Below, one piece after another: positions 35,385 to 47,794 of a stretch of DNA of 64,000 nt. The notes under the pieces were generated by a model. That model saw only the letters and a list, made by a program, of their open reading frames with translations. It made no database searches and had not been told where the DNA came from. Every line of letters starts with the position of its first letter. Position 1 is the stretch's first letter. Both the position numbers and the translations under genes were made by a program. Source of the DNA: Rhyzopertha dominica (Eukaryota; Arthropoda; Insecta; Coleoptera; Bostrichidae); the NCBI GenBank assembly GCA_025024175.1, contig QCXZ01000064.1, forward strand, positions 17,732,001 through 17,796,000, read 5' to 3'.

Positions 35385-35617
35385 AGATAATATATTCTCG
35401 GAAAGATCGCTGTCTCTTGAAAAACTGACAAAAATTATAAGTCTGACGTTTCGATTACACCTGTAATCTTTGTCAAAGACGAAGAACTTCAAAATTTGAC
35501 TGACACAAGTTCAAACAAAATTTTTGACAAAGATTACAGGTGTAATCGAAATGTCAGACTTATAATTTTTTGTCAGTGTTTTCAAGAGACAGCGATCTTT
35601 CCGAGAATATATTATCT
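35385..35617. mobile_element. foldback element with about 93-base arms, TA flanks
   Basis: The left arm 35385-35477 and right arm 35523-35617 are reverse complements with only a few mismatches, separated by about 45 bases. Outermost bases are AGATAATATATTCTCGG and its complement; TA dinucleotides at 35383-35384 and 35618-35619 may be the target duplication, as in Tc1/mariner-type MITEs. Each arm includes the hairpin GATTACA-GG-TGTAATC followed by GAAA(C/T)GTC, a layout reminiscent of a decayed hammerhead core. There is no ORF. Confidence 0.85.
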
Positions 35618-36084
35618 TACGAGTATTTTATCCTGTTCATCATAGGTGTGCCGCGGAGAAGGCCTAAATCTACTAAGATACAGCTTCTAATGTGCTTTAA
35701 ACTATTAAAACTATGTTTACCAGCTTAGTATGTCTAAGACAAAATGTCACTCAACAATTACGTTATTACTTCATAGCAGGATATGTAAATGCACATAAAT
35801 TTTAAATGGATTTGATGAATATATCACTTTCTATCTAAAGCGTTATTATAGAAAAAAAGCCAAACAGAGAATATATTCACCCTAGGATAATGGTCCTTGG
35901 CGGATATAATAGAATTGTTAGCCTGTTATGCCGACTCGCCTGCCGTAACAGATATTTAAATTAGGACTATCAACCAGTTTATAACAGGGACCGCAATGAG
36001 CCTACAAACTCATCCTACAGTGCTCATATTGACAGATGGTGAATCAATTAGGTTAGCTTGGAGATAACAGCGTTATACTAAACT

Positions 36085-37440
36085 CAGATGTGCAAAATTT
36101 TGTTTACGTTGTGTATTTTACAGGGGTTGTAAAGTAGCGTTGTAAAATCCTCTGCCCTGAATTTTTAGAACCGACTTCCTAGCTTCGGCAAAATCAAAGG
36201 CGTACTGGACGTGGGAATTTCTATTTGCGTATTTGCTAATTGTATTTTCTGATGCTGACCATTTGTATTTCTAAAAAATCTAAAAGTTTAGTTTTTTACC
36301 TTTCCTTTCGCAACCTAAGATTTTAATGTCGTTTTCATCTAAGTAATGTTTTTTTTCAAGCAATTGTCAGCAAAACCTGTTGTGTCTTTATTTGAATTTA
36401 GATTCGCAACAAGTTCTTTAATGCTATTTTCAATAGCTCTATCTGATTGCCTTATTTATATATACACTATCACATTGCATGCATTTTAGTTGGTAAATAC
36501 CGCTTTTGTTGAAACTATTGGACTTTGGTTCATTGTTAACTAGAAGGTCTACCAAATTTCACTTATTTACCTTTATTGCTTTCATTCCGAATCTATTCAA
36601 ACTATTTTTAATGCAAACACTAATACTTTTGATAAAGTTTACTGCGGCGAAAATATGTTCTTTCTCATTTATGTTGGCATTGTACAGCATTCTTTTATTC
36701 TAACTCTATATTGTTTATTGTTTGGTCCAAATTTTTGTGCCATGTCCATTGTTAAAGGCTATTTGTTCAATTGATGTAAATTCTTTTTCAAAATTATCCT
36801 TTTTACGTGAAATTTATATTTATTAGCCTGTTTATTAAACTATAGAACACGCATGCTTAATTTGTAAGGATTGATTCTAGCAAGCCGGGATTATAACATT
36901 TGACTGTGTTGGTTTTCTATAAATTTAAGTCAATTTTATTGTTCTTTGCCGACATAGAGGACACAAGAATAGTATTTGGTACTGATAATTCTTTTACCTA
37001 GTTCGCGAAACTTATTATGGAATTCTTCAAGCTAAATTTAGATTGGCATTCAATTGAACCTGTTAAAATGTTGGCGAATTTGCAGAATTTATATGGTGGA
37101 TTATTAATGTAAGAAAAAAAATTGTACTTTTTTTCGTTTAATATCAAGTGTTTTAAAGATTTTAAAATGCTAGTGACGTCTTTCTGGATCTAGCCTGTGG
37201 GACCTGAATCAAACTTAGAAAAGCTTTTTGTATTCAATAAATAATTTATGTATAATAGTTTAGTTTGGTATTTATCTGTTTTTAAAGTGACAACGGTATT
37301 GCCTTACAAATAGTTAGTGAATTCTCTGTACATTTTTGTTTTATGCTTTTTTGATTTCTGCATTTGGTCCTTTATATGATTGGTAACTTTGTTTGTATTT
37401 ATTTTATATCATATCTGCACACGCGTATTTTTCGTTTTTT
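36085..37440 (-). pseudogene. Penelope-like element, left half of inverted pair
   Basis: On the minus strand, from high to low coordinates: TVVTLKTDKYQTKLL (about 37260-37310), which resembles the KGN-VV-L--DY region at the PLE RT N-terminus. Then, after a large internal deletion, IDLNL and RKPTQSNVIIP (about 36890-36945) and IEQIAFNNGH (about 36740-36770). Next is NLVDLLVNNEPKSNSFNKSG and the GIY start GIYQLKCMQC (about 36480-36560), then DENDIKILG (about 36310-36340). The last 500 bases match the right half (37441-37935) in inverted orientation. The RT catalytic palm is gone and stops occur, so it is inactive. Domain order and the RKPT and GIY motifs make the family firm. Confidence 0.85.
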
Positions 37441-37935
37441 GTATCTTCATTTGACTTTGTCTGAATAGATTCGGAATAAAAGCAATGGAGGTAATTGAGT
37501 GCAATTTGGGACGTCTTCGTATTAGCAATAAACCAAAATCCAATAGTTTGAACAAAAGCGGTATTTACCAACTAAAATGCATGCAATGAGATATGGTATA
37601 CATAGGACAATGCGGTTGAGCTATTATAATAAAAGCACAAAAGGTTTTGGGAACCACTGCATAAAAAAATCATTATACTTACATGAAAACGACATTGCGA
37701 AAGGAAAGGTAAAAAATAAACCTTTTAGAGCTTTTGGAAACAAAGGAGTCAGTATCAGAAAAAACATTTGGGAAATGCGGAAATAGAAATTCCTACGTCT
37801 ACCACGCCTTTGGTCTTGGCGAAACTAGGAAGTCGGCCCTCAAAATCCAGGCCAGAGAATTTTACAACGCTACTTAACAACCCCTGTAAAATACGAGACG
37901 TAAACAAAATTCAGAACATCTGCGTTAGTATTACG
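37441..37935 (+). pseudogene. Penelope-like element, right half of inverted pair
   Basis: The plus strand reads NRFGIKAMEVIE, then NKPKSNSLNKSGIYQLKCMQ ending in a stop at about 37589, where the left copy has a cysteine. VYIGQCG, the YIG half of GIY-YIG, follows directly in the same frame. The remainder matches the 3' part of the left copy down to the terminal block around 37870-37900 (ACAACCCCTGTAAAATACGAG). It starts abruptly at about 37440, as expected for 5' truncation. Two copies joined tail-out in opposite orientation form a hairpin-capable repeat of about 1.85 kb. Confidence 0.8.
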
Positions 37936-40612
37936 TTATCTTTTTGATAATGACCGTTTGGGTTCGAAGCGATCGTCAGAGTTATCTGACAAATCGAATG
38001 AGGCAATGCACATAGGTTCAATCAGCTTCAATCAGTTTTCAAGGTACCTAATTAATTCCGAGAACCACTGCACTACAACCCCCTGTAATGCTTTCCGTCC
38101 TAACATGGGAAGAAATGTGCCCCCAAATTTAAAATTTCCTACAATAATCGCCAGAATCTCATTCACTAATAGCACCTGTATTTAGACAAACGGGAAATTG
38201 TTTGCTCTTTCCGTGTTCTGCACAGACGCCGAAGAACTATTTTTTAGTTTAATCTCTACTAATATCTTTCGGGAGTACCTCACATTACGTGCCTCGCACT
38301 GAAAGTAATGCGCCGTTATAGCATAAAACTGAAAAATAACTTCTAAGCCAGCGTTATGAAATGCTCACTCTATGTAGAATAGAATCATTAGCAAATTGCT
38401 GTAAGCAATATATATTTATACAGTGTAAACAAAAGGTTTTAGATGGTGCACTCGTTGAGACATTCTAAATAGTTAGTTAGATTAGAAACGAGCTGAATGT
38501 TTTACCTCTAGTTTGCTTTCAGTTTGATTATTTAATTGAAACCTCGTCAGAAATATCTGACTAAGAGTCTGAAGCAGAGCATAGTTGCTTGTTTATAACT
38601 TACAACCAACCTACCACATTTCCCGTACGCATATTCGTATTGGACGCAGCTTATTGCACAATGGAAAAACTCGAACTAAACTTATATCGGACGCGCGTTA
38701 TTTTGCAGTACTGTACAATACCAATTGTTTGCTACGGTCTAGTGTGTCGCCTGAAATTCGAATGAGTAAATAATAAATGCCTTTCTTTAAAGTTATATTA
38801 TAATAGTATATTATGACAAAATAATAATAGGGTGTAAAAATAAACTAATATATTTGCATACGCAATATTTGCAAAGTATCAGTTTTACATAGTTGACAAA
38901 ACAACTATTTAGAAAATTTAAATGACGATAAAATGACCAAAACAATTTTTTTTCATAAAACATTAAAGCAGAAAAGTTGTACATCTCCCCGTTGGGCATT
39001 TTTGATAATCCCAAAATATTTTGGGATTGGGTTTTCCGCGAATACTGTACCTACGTCGTAGAAAAAAATTCTGTTCACAAAAATTGTAGAAAATAATATT
39101 ATCTACAATTTATCTCAGAGAGTGACTGCACTATATAAAAAAGCAGGAAAAGACGCCAAAATTGCCAAAAATTATTCTTTCCTTGTTTCTGACCCTAAAA
39201 TTTTTTTGTTTAGTAAATATAAAAGTTGTAGAGCCGATGAAATTCTAGAAAATTTATCGACACTTTTTGTTTTCTGTTATGCACTGTTATACAGTTAGAG
39301 TGGTCCATTGTTACAGCGCCTACTTGGAAAAATTACTTACATTTATTTCCTCCTCAGACTTAAATTTTGTTCTTAGAATATGATAATAATATGATAATAA
39401 TTATCTGGATAAATACTACTCATATTTCGCAACGAGGACTAAATAATATCAATAAAAACACAAAGATTAAACTATTTGCAGTTTTTAGTGACATGTGGTG
39501 CTATCGTGCATGTGTTAACGGGCAACTCATATTGCACAAAACTGTGCAGTACTGCTCGTTCGATAATGTACGCAGTTTCGATTCGACTCAGTTGATGTCG
39601 ATATGCACTAAGCTAAGTCCGATACGAATATGCATATCAAAGCGCAGCTAGATTCTACTCTGAGGAGTCTGCTCTTTCGTTTACCACAATAAACTATTGT
39701 CAACATCGCAAAGGACTACCAAAAGAAATTTCGCGAGTCTTCAAATTTCTGCCCTAGTTACGGACAAAGCCCACAGAAGATCTGATTATATAATAATTAT
39801 TTTACTAGGTTATTGTTTGTCGGTTATTTATTATTATATACAGTAGTAACTTCACAATAATGATTTATGTATTGTAGTTACGCTGTTTACCACTAAATAA
39901 TTCGAATGCACAGCTTTTTCGTTTCAGTACCACTATAGTATATTTCTTATCAAGCTAGCTAATATTTTATGAAAGCGTGAGCGTTTATTTTAAATAATTT
40001 TATGTTAAAAAATGTGTGGATTTTAAGTGAATTTATCGATACTTTAATTGTAATAATAAAGTTATTAGGTGAGACGAAATAGTGTATTTGATATGATTGC
40101 TCTTTTTCCAAATGCTTAAAAAATACCGAAATCTTGTCTAAATCTTCTAATAATTCGTTAAGCTTTCTCCTACATAATAATGTACTTGTAATGTATTCCC
40201 TATCAAAACATCTACTGATAATATGAACCTTTGTTTTTGGCAGCTTTTGTTATTATCTTTATTATCTTATTCTTTTTAGTACTTCTTAGACATTTACAAT
40301 TCATATTTATTCAAAAATGCTTAACGCAACCCGTAAAAGAGCACAAATCTCGTTAACGCTCCGAATCGTTAAAAATACCACGCACCAGGCAAGTACGCAT
40401 AATTGCCAAATTTCCTGGATGCCATTCTGAGTGCAACCTCGACCGCTCATGTATATACCGAATGCGATGGTCGCGCCAACTATAGAAGACTGCGTTGAAC
40501 TAGGCAATATACAAAGAGTCGGGGGTGGTGCAAAATAACGTCCGGCTAAATTTCGCTTCATTGGATGGAGAACACCCCATAGTAGCCATCCTTAAAATAT
40601 TTCATGTGAGTC
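37936..40612. other. no recognisable gene
   Basis: AT-rich. A 94-codon ORF at 39367-39651 and others are unrecognised. The segment 39050-39300 has the look of decayed repeat but was not identified. Confidence 0.45.
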
Positions 40613-40643
40613 AAGGTGGCATCCGTATATCGGATGCCACCTT
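40613..40643. repeat. perfect 13-base inverted repeat (hairpin)
   Basis: The arms AAGGTGGCATCCG and CGGATGCCACCTT are exact reverse complements around a TATAT centre. A second GGATGCCAAC phrase follows at about 40682, then a short (TA)n at about 40705-40726. Confidence 0.95.
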
Positions 40644-40750
40644 ACCACGGACGCCAACTTTACCGCGATTTTAACATGGGAGGATGCCAACTTGTGCGCG
40701 AAATATATATATATATATATATATATTTTACTTCAATTCTATTGTTTCAC

Positions 40751-40975
<225 letters not shown>

Positions 40976-41075
40976 TCAAACCAGCATGAAAGACTATAGC
41001 GCATCTTGCTAGTGTAATGTATTTGATTTCATTTTAAGTGTAGAATATACATATCCTACAGAAAGCGAAAAAAGA

Positions 41076-41202
41076 GTACATGTTGATCATGACTAGGCCA
41101 AGACCTATCCAACGAGCCCGATCCGTGGAGCCGTTCCCGAGTTATGAATAAATAGAATAGACATCAGACAGACATCATCAGACGGACAAGTTGCTGACAA
41201 TA
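41076..41202 (+). repeat. dispersed repeat, copy of 9787-9916
   Basis: Shares ATGTTGATCATG, GGCCAAGACCTATCCAACGA and GAGCCGTTC, and a trailing ACATCA-rich segment, with 9787-9916. It lies in otherwise empty sequence. Confidence 0.7.
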
Positions 41203-41589
41203 CATCTTTTAGAAAATGCGCAAAATAGGCAAGTATAAACAAATAAGAACACCCAGCAATCATTTTATTATATTATATGTCTCTTTCTGCTAAGACAGAA
41301 ATCGACTAGTTTTTCAGCCTTATCGTTGCACTGGTTATTAGAACATTTTCCAAAGGCGCTGTTATCCCCACTTTGAACTCGAGAGGCTGCATCTTTGATA
41401 GATAGGTTGTCATATGCGCATGTCTATCTTAAATGCGTGGTAAAGGAGGTTAACTTTGGACTTAAATTGAATACGGAAAAGAATACTGATAGATAGATGA
41501 AGTAATTTTACTGGATTATTGAGCAATCGACAATATTAAGTCTTTGTACTTACCGACCGTACCACACTACGTCGTAGTTCGTCTAGTCT

Positions 41590-42000
41590 ATTCTCACAAA
41601 ATGAACCAATTCTAGTTAAAAGTGAAAGTATCTTTTTGGTTTATGCATTTTGTTCGTTTTTTATAACTATTATTTCAAGAATCAGTCTTGCTGTTTTTTC
41701 TCTTCTCTGTATGTCAACATCGTTACCAAAGTTGCATACTTCTGCTTGTATATGTTTTGTAATAATTTCAGATGTGCTTAGTGTTTATCTGTGTTGTTAA
41801 GACATCTGTTTTCAATAAGGTGTTTTTTGTAATGTACCAAGTACAAGTAGTGATCTTAGTTTTGAGAAAAGATTGCAGTGTTTTAAAAGTTTTCTTATTT
41901 AGTCTGACAGTCAAGATCATACGTAATTGTCACGCTTAAAGGCTTCTTGATGTTTACCCATTTGACACACCTGAATCACGTGCAATCTAGGTTGTTAAAC
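41590..42000 (-). pseudogene. Penelope-like GIY-YIG relic
   Basis: On the minus strand, after a block NRCLNNTDKH-AHLKLLQ (about 41770-41840), sequence at about 41640-41720 reads NDVDIQRREKTARLILEI. It continues after a frame change with INQKDTF. This corresponds to the PLE endonuclease C-terminal pattern (-D---R--RLILE-----------IN-KD), as seen at 17060-17120. It is heavily decayed and no RT part is visible. Just right of it, at 42014-42040, CTGAAGA, a broken stem and GAAA recall the hammerhead layout. Confidence 0.5.
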
Positions 42001-42432
42001 TGAAAAAAAGTCATCTGAAGAAGACCTCGGCAGGAATCAGAAATCTAACAGTACAAAANATTGTGATTTAATTATGGCAGCTAAATACTTGCAAAACTTT
42101 TGCAAACTATTTTTAAAACAAATCAGTTTTTTAACGTATAAGCAAGACAATGAGATAATAACAAACACATATGATGTTATAGATTATAATATATTTTAAC
42201 ATTTGATAGAGGTGCTAAATAATAAATACTGTTTATATGTATTTTATATTAATAAAACAGTCCACTTTTATATTAAGGAAGAAAACTAAAATTTGTGATA
42301 AACCTTATACAGGTTTTTGATGTATCTTTAAAGCTGTAACTGCAGTGATACTGAAATTATTGTTGGAGTTGGGGGGGGGGGGGGAAGATTGAATTGCGCT
42401 TGGGGCCTCAAGAAGCTCAAATCCGCCACCGA
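42001..42432. other. no gene; poly-G run
   Basis: AT-rich. It contains an ambiguous base at 42059 and a run of 14 G at 42371-42384. The last 8 bases before 42441 (ATCGACAT) are the hAT target duplication. Confidence 0.6.
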
Positions 42433-42440
42433 ATCGACAT

Positions 42441-43295
42441 CAGTGATGGGCGTTTACGCGTAAATTATAATTTTCTATAATTTTGAGTAGAAAATTCAAG
42501 ACGAGTATATTATGGTTAAAGTTGTATTAAGTAGGTACGCGATAAACCTGAATGGAAACCATTTTGTTCTTATTTTCTCTGTTTTGCTAGCTTCTTCAAG
42601 TGTCGATTTCCTTTTTATAATAGTTTTCTTTAGAACATAAAAGATAAAGCATTATGTTTTCCTTCCACGACTATATTAAGTACATTCATAAGAAGCCTAT
42701 TTTCACATGCTATCAAATTAGTACAAGTTGATTTTTTTCTCCAAAGAAAGGTATCTACTGTAATCAAGTATCACCTGTTACTTTTAGATCAATGCACCTA
42801 GTTCAGTATACATATATACGACAATCAAATTGACTTGCGATTAAAAATGTCTGGTGAAAGAACAAGGATGGCACATAAAATTGGCCGCATATTTCCGTTT
42901 ATAGAGAATAAAGATAATAAAATCCAAAGTGCGCCAAAGTGCTTTTGGACAGCACACTTAGCCTGCTTACTCAGGTCTTCTGGCTATAATTGACGTATAC
43001 CCAAACAAGTTATTGTTACATTTATCTAGTCAATTTAATTACAACAAAGTAGTATTTTGTTTAATTAAGAATAAATATAAAATAATAATAAAATACAAAA
43101 TAATATTGGCATTTAAGGCGTTTTGAGTGGTACTGATGATGAACACCAGACACCCCTAAAAAACTATATATTTCTAGAGTTCTGTTTGTCTACACAATGC
43201 TGTTTTCTACGGTAAACTTTTAAGGTAGAATATTACATAGTTTACGCGTAGATAATAGCATAATTTACATGGCGTATTCTACGCGCCCATCACTG
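42441..43295 (+). mobile_element. hAT element, copy B, 8-bp target duplication
   Basis: The ends CAGTGATGGGCG and CGCCCATCACTG are perfect 12-base inverted repeats. The flanks ATCGACAT at 42433-42440 and 43296-43303 are identical. The interior corresponds to copy A at 27824-28700 in reverse orientation, including both subterminal regions rich in TTTACGCGTA. There is no recognisable transposase. The perfect inverted repeats and duplication suggest it is younger than copy A. Confidence 0.93.
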
Positions 43296-43303
43296 ATCGA
43301 CAT

Positions 43304-46300
43304 GTACATCTTTCTTAGTTAAAATGAAATAACTTGACGATACAACAAAAATGCGCTAATATTTTTGCGAAAGCCTTTTGTAATTTTGATGTGTTATTGC
43401 AGTTTTTAAGCAATTAGCGCAGGTGAAAGTTATTCCTTGTGATCAGCTGCAGTGGAATTTCTAAAAGCTTCTTTGATTTGTCAGTATATACCTAGTGAGC
43501 AAAAAGACGTACAAACCTTCATCAGCTTAGTGAGTTTGATAGCATGCAAATCCTTTAGAGACTTTGCTACTAAAGGGTTATATAAGCAGTTATAACTTCG
43601 AACTATTATTTTGAGGTGTCATGTGGATCGATTAGGTGTGATAGAATTTATTGTAAGTTGATGACTTCTCTGTGTAATTTTTAACGCCATTTTATGCACA
43701 TGTTAAATAACCATTTTTCCAGCTATGGCCATTTTGATTTTTTTATGCTAAATGACATAAATGGTTAAATTGATTAGATACAAAAGGCTCGAATGTGGAT
43801 TAAACTTGGCGAAGCTTATTTAACAAGAGCTTAATCATTTTTTTGGTTGGTTTTTTTCGAATTATTACTAGCAACCCTTATTTTGAAGTTAATGCCTTAT
43901 TTTATCGACATTCTACCTATCTACCATAATTTACCTACATTTATTTTTGTTTGTTCCCAGAGCTGTCGTACCTCCCTGTATCCCCTCTAAAATGTACGCC
44001 TCGAGGTAAATTAGGGTTATTTCAGCAAATGTCTGGGGTGTCTTAAACTTTAAGACGCGTTATGAACGTAGGCGCCAAAGTACAGTTTCATGGTAGACGA
44101 AGTCCAAACAGATTTGAACATATTCGCCCTGGTGGAAACGCAAACTTTCAACCCCTCGCATAAAATAAACTCATTCCTCCTCCGGCAGCACACTATCCGT
44201 TTTCCGTATTAACTAATTTCGGAGCACGATATTAAAATCTCAAATCCACACCGACGCATGCTCTTGCTTTTGTCGTTTCGAATACAATATAAAGCGAGAT
44301 GAACACGAACCCCAAAATGTGCAAGAGTTGGTAACTGCAGCGTGCACACTCCGACGTTCCCTGTACGGCGCCTTTAAAATTAATTGCGTTATTTTGCTGA
44401 ATAAAACGGGTTTAATTTATACCGCGGAAAATATGGGCTTGTTAACAGTTGGATAGATACGCGTACCTACTTAAGGGTTTTGCGGAGTTAGGTTGCAAAT
44501 GGGAAGTCTATAATAGATCTGTAAAGCTTAAAAAATGAACCAACACGTTTTTTTGTCCGTTTAGATTAGCAACATTGCTACGGAGTATATGCTACTTAAA
44601 TCAGGAAAGAACCAACCTTCATCATCGTTGTCGGGATACGCCATACGTCTAGGTGTTTCTAACCATCGATCTGACAAATTTATATGGATGGAGCAGTGTG
44701 TATACGCGACCCTATGCGTAAGCATGGCCAACACAAAACCACGTGACTGGTGGCAAAAGTATAGAGGTGAGCTGTTAATAACAATCTGCTATTTTGTAAC
44801 TGTAACTCATAGCAGTTGGAACAGCTACGAATTCTTGAAATATCAGCTTTTTACTTCACCGTCTTGGTATTTAATATTTTTTATTGTAATAAAATGTACA
44901 AAAATGTATTATTAATTGATTTAACTAAATATAAGTACTTATTTATATGTTCAAGTTTATTAAGTTGTTTACTAATATCACTTATTCATTGAATGCAATA
45001 CTGCATCACTGGCAGATGTCGCCCATCGTCCCAATATTCGAGCACCATACCATTTATTCCAATGCTAAACAACAATACGCTGGTACAACCAAAACCATTC
45101 CTATTGAGTGCTATTACATTTCTACCTCCAGCTATCAAATGTCAAATAAAAGTTCATCCAATTCCGCCCTTATGCTATAAGCGAGTATCCCACTTATCAG
45201 TGGAGTATCCCCTGCTGTCGCTTCTAACTTCTGTTCTCTCGTTTAGCACAAGTACTATTATGGTTATGGATGCTGTTGCTAATTTGCTAGCAGGCCAATA
45301 CCAATACTTGTGTGCGGTGTGCCACGTGATGAACGATAACAATAACGGATTATAGCGCGAGACCGTGCTAGCCCGCTAGCAGTCAGAAAACTGTGTGTTT
45401 TAAATATAGGGGTAACAATTAGCAACTGTTATGCACAAATAGCAGTATGGTCCCACCTCTACAACAGACAGCCCGCAGCGATTTATCATGTAGAGGTGTG
45501 TAGTTTGTGACGATTCAACTCACTGAATCGAATTTTTGTTGTTAGTCGAGGGATACAACTCAAGTCATTTGAATTATTTAAGTCCGTAATTCATCAGTAG
45601 ATAAATTTGACAGTAGGAGCAAGATGCAATGAGTGTTACTGTTGCGAATACTTGGATTTTATTAATTTTTGGGGAGCGCGGGTTCAACCATGATAAGGCG
45701 GTGTCGCTCTACCTTGATTTAGAAGCGGCGAGACGGCGTAATTTTCTTTCAGATAAATTTTTCGTCATTTTACCTAAACCGAAACCAAATTGATATCCCC
45801 TCTCTTTCGTTCGGTTTCGGGATGAGGCGCACGCGTAGCTACAGGTAATTACGAAAATATGGAACGAGAAGGTAAAAGAGGAAAAAGGGATTCTATCCTA
45901 AAAAATCCCTACTCGCCTTAAAGCACCAGGGCAACGCTTAAAACAGATAGGGGTCTAGACTTGAGGACCGCTTCAACTTTTAGGTATTGAACTTTTAATA
46001 TCAGAATTTGGTCACTTATTTATTATCCAAATTACGTGCTTATCACTGATTTAACCCGGTTTCCCAAAGGCCGCTTAAGTATGAAGCCGACGGCGGATTA
46101 ACATGCCACTACATTGATTTTGGCAGCTTGTTCAAAACATTTTTGTTAAATAAAAAAAATTCGCTGTTTTTTGCAGCCTATGCCAGAACTTCTATTGATA
46201 TTCCAGTTCATTTCTCGAAATAAGTGTAGAACACTATAAAATGTCACTTACAATACATATGTGTAACTGGCGACTTTATAAATGAAATACGAAAATTTCG

Positions 46301-47794
46301 CCGCAAACTTCATTTACGCGCATAATAGTGTTATCTCTTTTGCCACCCGTCACGTGATCCAGGTCGTTTTCGTATCGGCAACGCAGCCATGATGCGCATG
46401 ATTGCAGTCCGTGAACAGAACCAGAATCGTAATTTCGTGATAATGGTATGTTTAAGTCGAAGTAAGGTAAAACGCGCTTCGTTGGAATTGAGAATGTCGA
46501 ATTTCGATCACCGTGTAACTCTTACGTCGCTCAGATCATTTGTATTGACTTTTCGGGAGCTGATGCATTGATTCGAATCTTAAGTAAGTGCGCGATTCAG
46601 TAACATGAATCAGCAAGATAAGTCATTTTACCCAACTTTAATTTTTTGCCACCCGTCACGTGACCATGTTGTGTAGGCAACATAGCCTCTCTCTCATTGC
46701 TCCATCCACCTCTACTGTCAGATCCGTGGTTCTAACGTATATGCTATTGTCTAGACATATGTCGTAACTGGACAATAAATTGATAACCAAAGTTGGTTCT
46801 TTTCCTGGTTTAGATTATACCTATTTCTTGCCACTCAGTTGATATGATGTTTTATTACAAACCAATTAACAGCTGATTTAAATTGTGTTGGCGTATAACT
46901 CGATAAAACTGACTCAAACCCGAATATCCAGGTATTTATTACCCTAGCGTGCTATCGACTACACCACCACAGCATAGAAAACAAGCACCAGTTTGCATCT
47001 CATTGGTGCGAAAATTTCGGGCATTATTCTGCACAATCGCCATTTCGGAATAGTACTAGTCACTTGACAGCCCCGGCTGACAGATACTGTAAACTGTTTG
47101 ATTAGCTTATACGTAATGTAACAGTGGTACCACATCAAAATGTTTGTTATATTGTCCTTTGGTGTGTATACTTAATATTCGGTAAAATTGGTACTGTAAG
47201 CTGCCAAGATAATGAGGGAGATCTAGTAACCCGCGAGAACTTCTCTGCCCTTAATATTCCATTAAGGTACTACGATACTAATATTGCTAATATGCGGGTG
47301 TTTCATTGCAAACTAACCACCCTCAATAATTTCTGCGGAAGGAAAATTTCAATAAACTATTGGCACCCCTGGCAGCTTTCACCTTTTTTATTTTTTGATA
47401 TGGAAGAGAAGTCAAGTAATACCTCATTTTCATTGAAACACCGACCATACTTAAGCTACTGGAACTTTTCCCCCGCGTCATCATATAAATTTTTTAAAGG
47501 GCAGATAATTTAGGTAATGCGGTCAGGATTAGATGATAAGAAGCACGTATTACTATGAGATGAATGTTGAGCTTGACATCAGGGTTTCGGGAATCAAGCA
47601 CAGATAACTAGTTTTACTGATGCGCCGTTCGCGCTTTCGTTGCTTATATGGGGTGGTGTTTATCACGCACCTCCCTGCGGATTAGACATACGTGCCCTTT
47701 TCTCTCTCTTTTTAATAGTAGCGGCCATGATGTAGAAGGCTGATGAAATGTTGTATATAGGAAAAGCGGTATTAGATAAACGCGTTGGCGAGAC
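43304..47794. other. no recognisable gene; one direct repeat pair
   Basis: ORFs of 108 codons (44589), 120 codons (44993, ATG) and 129 codons (47124, opens with GTG) show no motif and are not accepted. It contains the CACGTGA repeat pair listed below. Confidence 0.4.
46338..46687 (+). repeat. direct repeat pair containing CACGTGA
   Basis: TTTTGCCACCCGTCACGTGA occurs at 46338-46357, and its copy begins at 46644. Each is followed about 20 bases later by CGGCAACGCAGCC or AGGCAACATAGCC. The repeats are about 306 bases apart. CACGTG is an E-box/bHLH-type palindrome. These may be ends of a small element or paired regulatory sites. Confidence 0.55.

Noticed and set aside
44993..45355. 120-codon ATG ORF
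   Set aside because: No motif, overlaps a second ORF in another frame, no promoter or splice evidence.
47124..47513. 129-codon frame with a hydrophobic start
   Set aside because: Begins with GTG; the first in-frame ATG is well inside, so the apparent signal peptide has no start codon.
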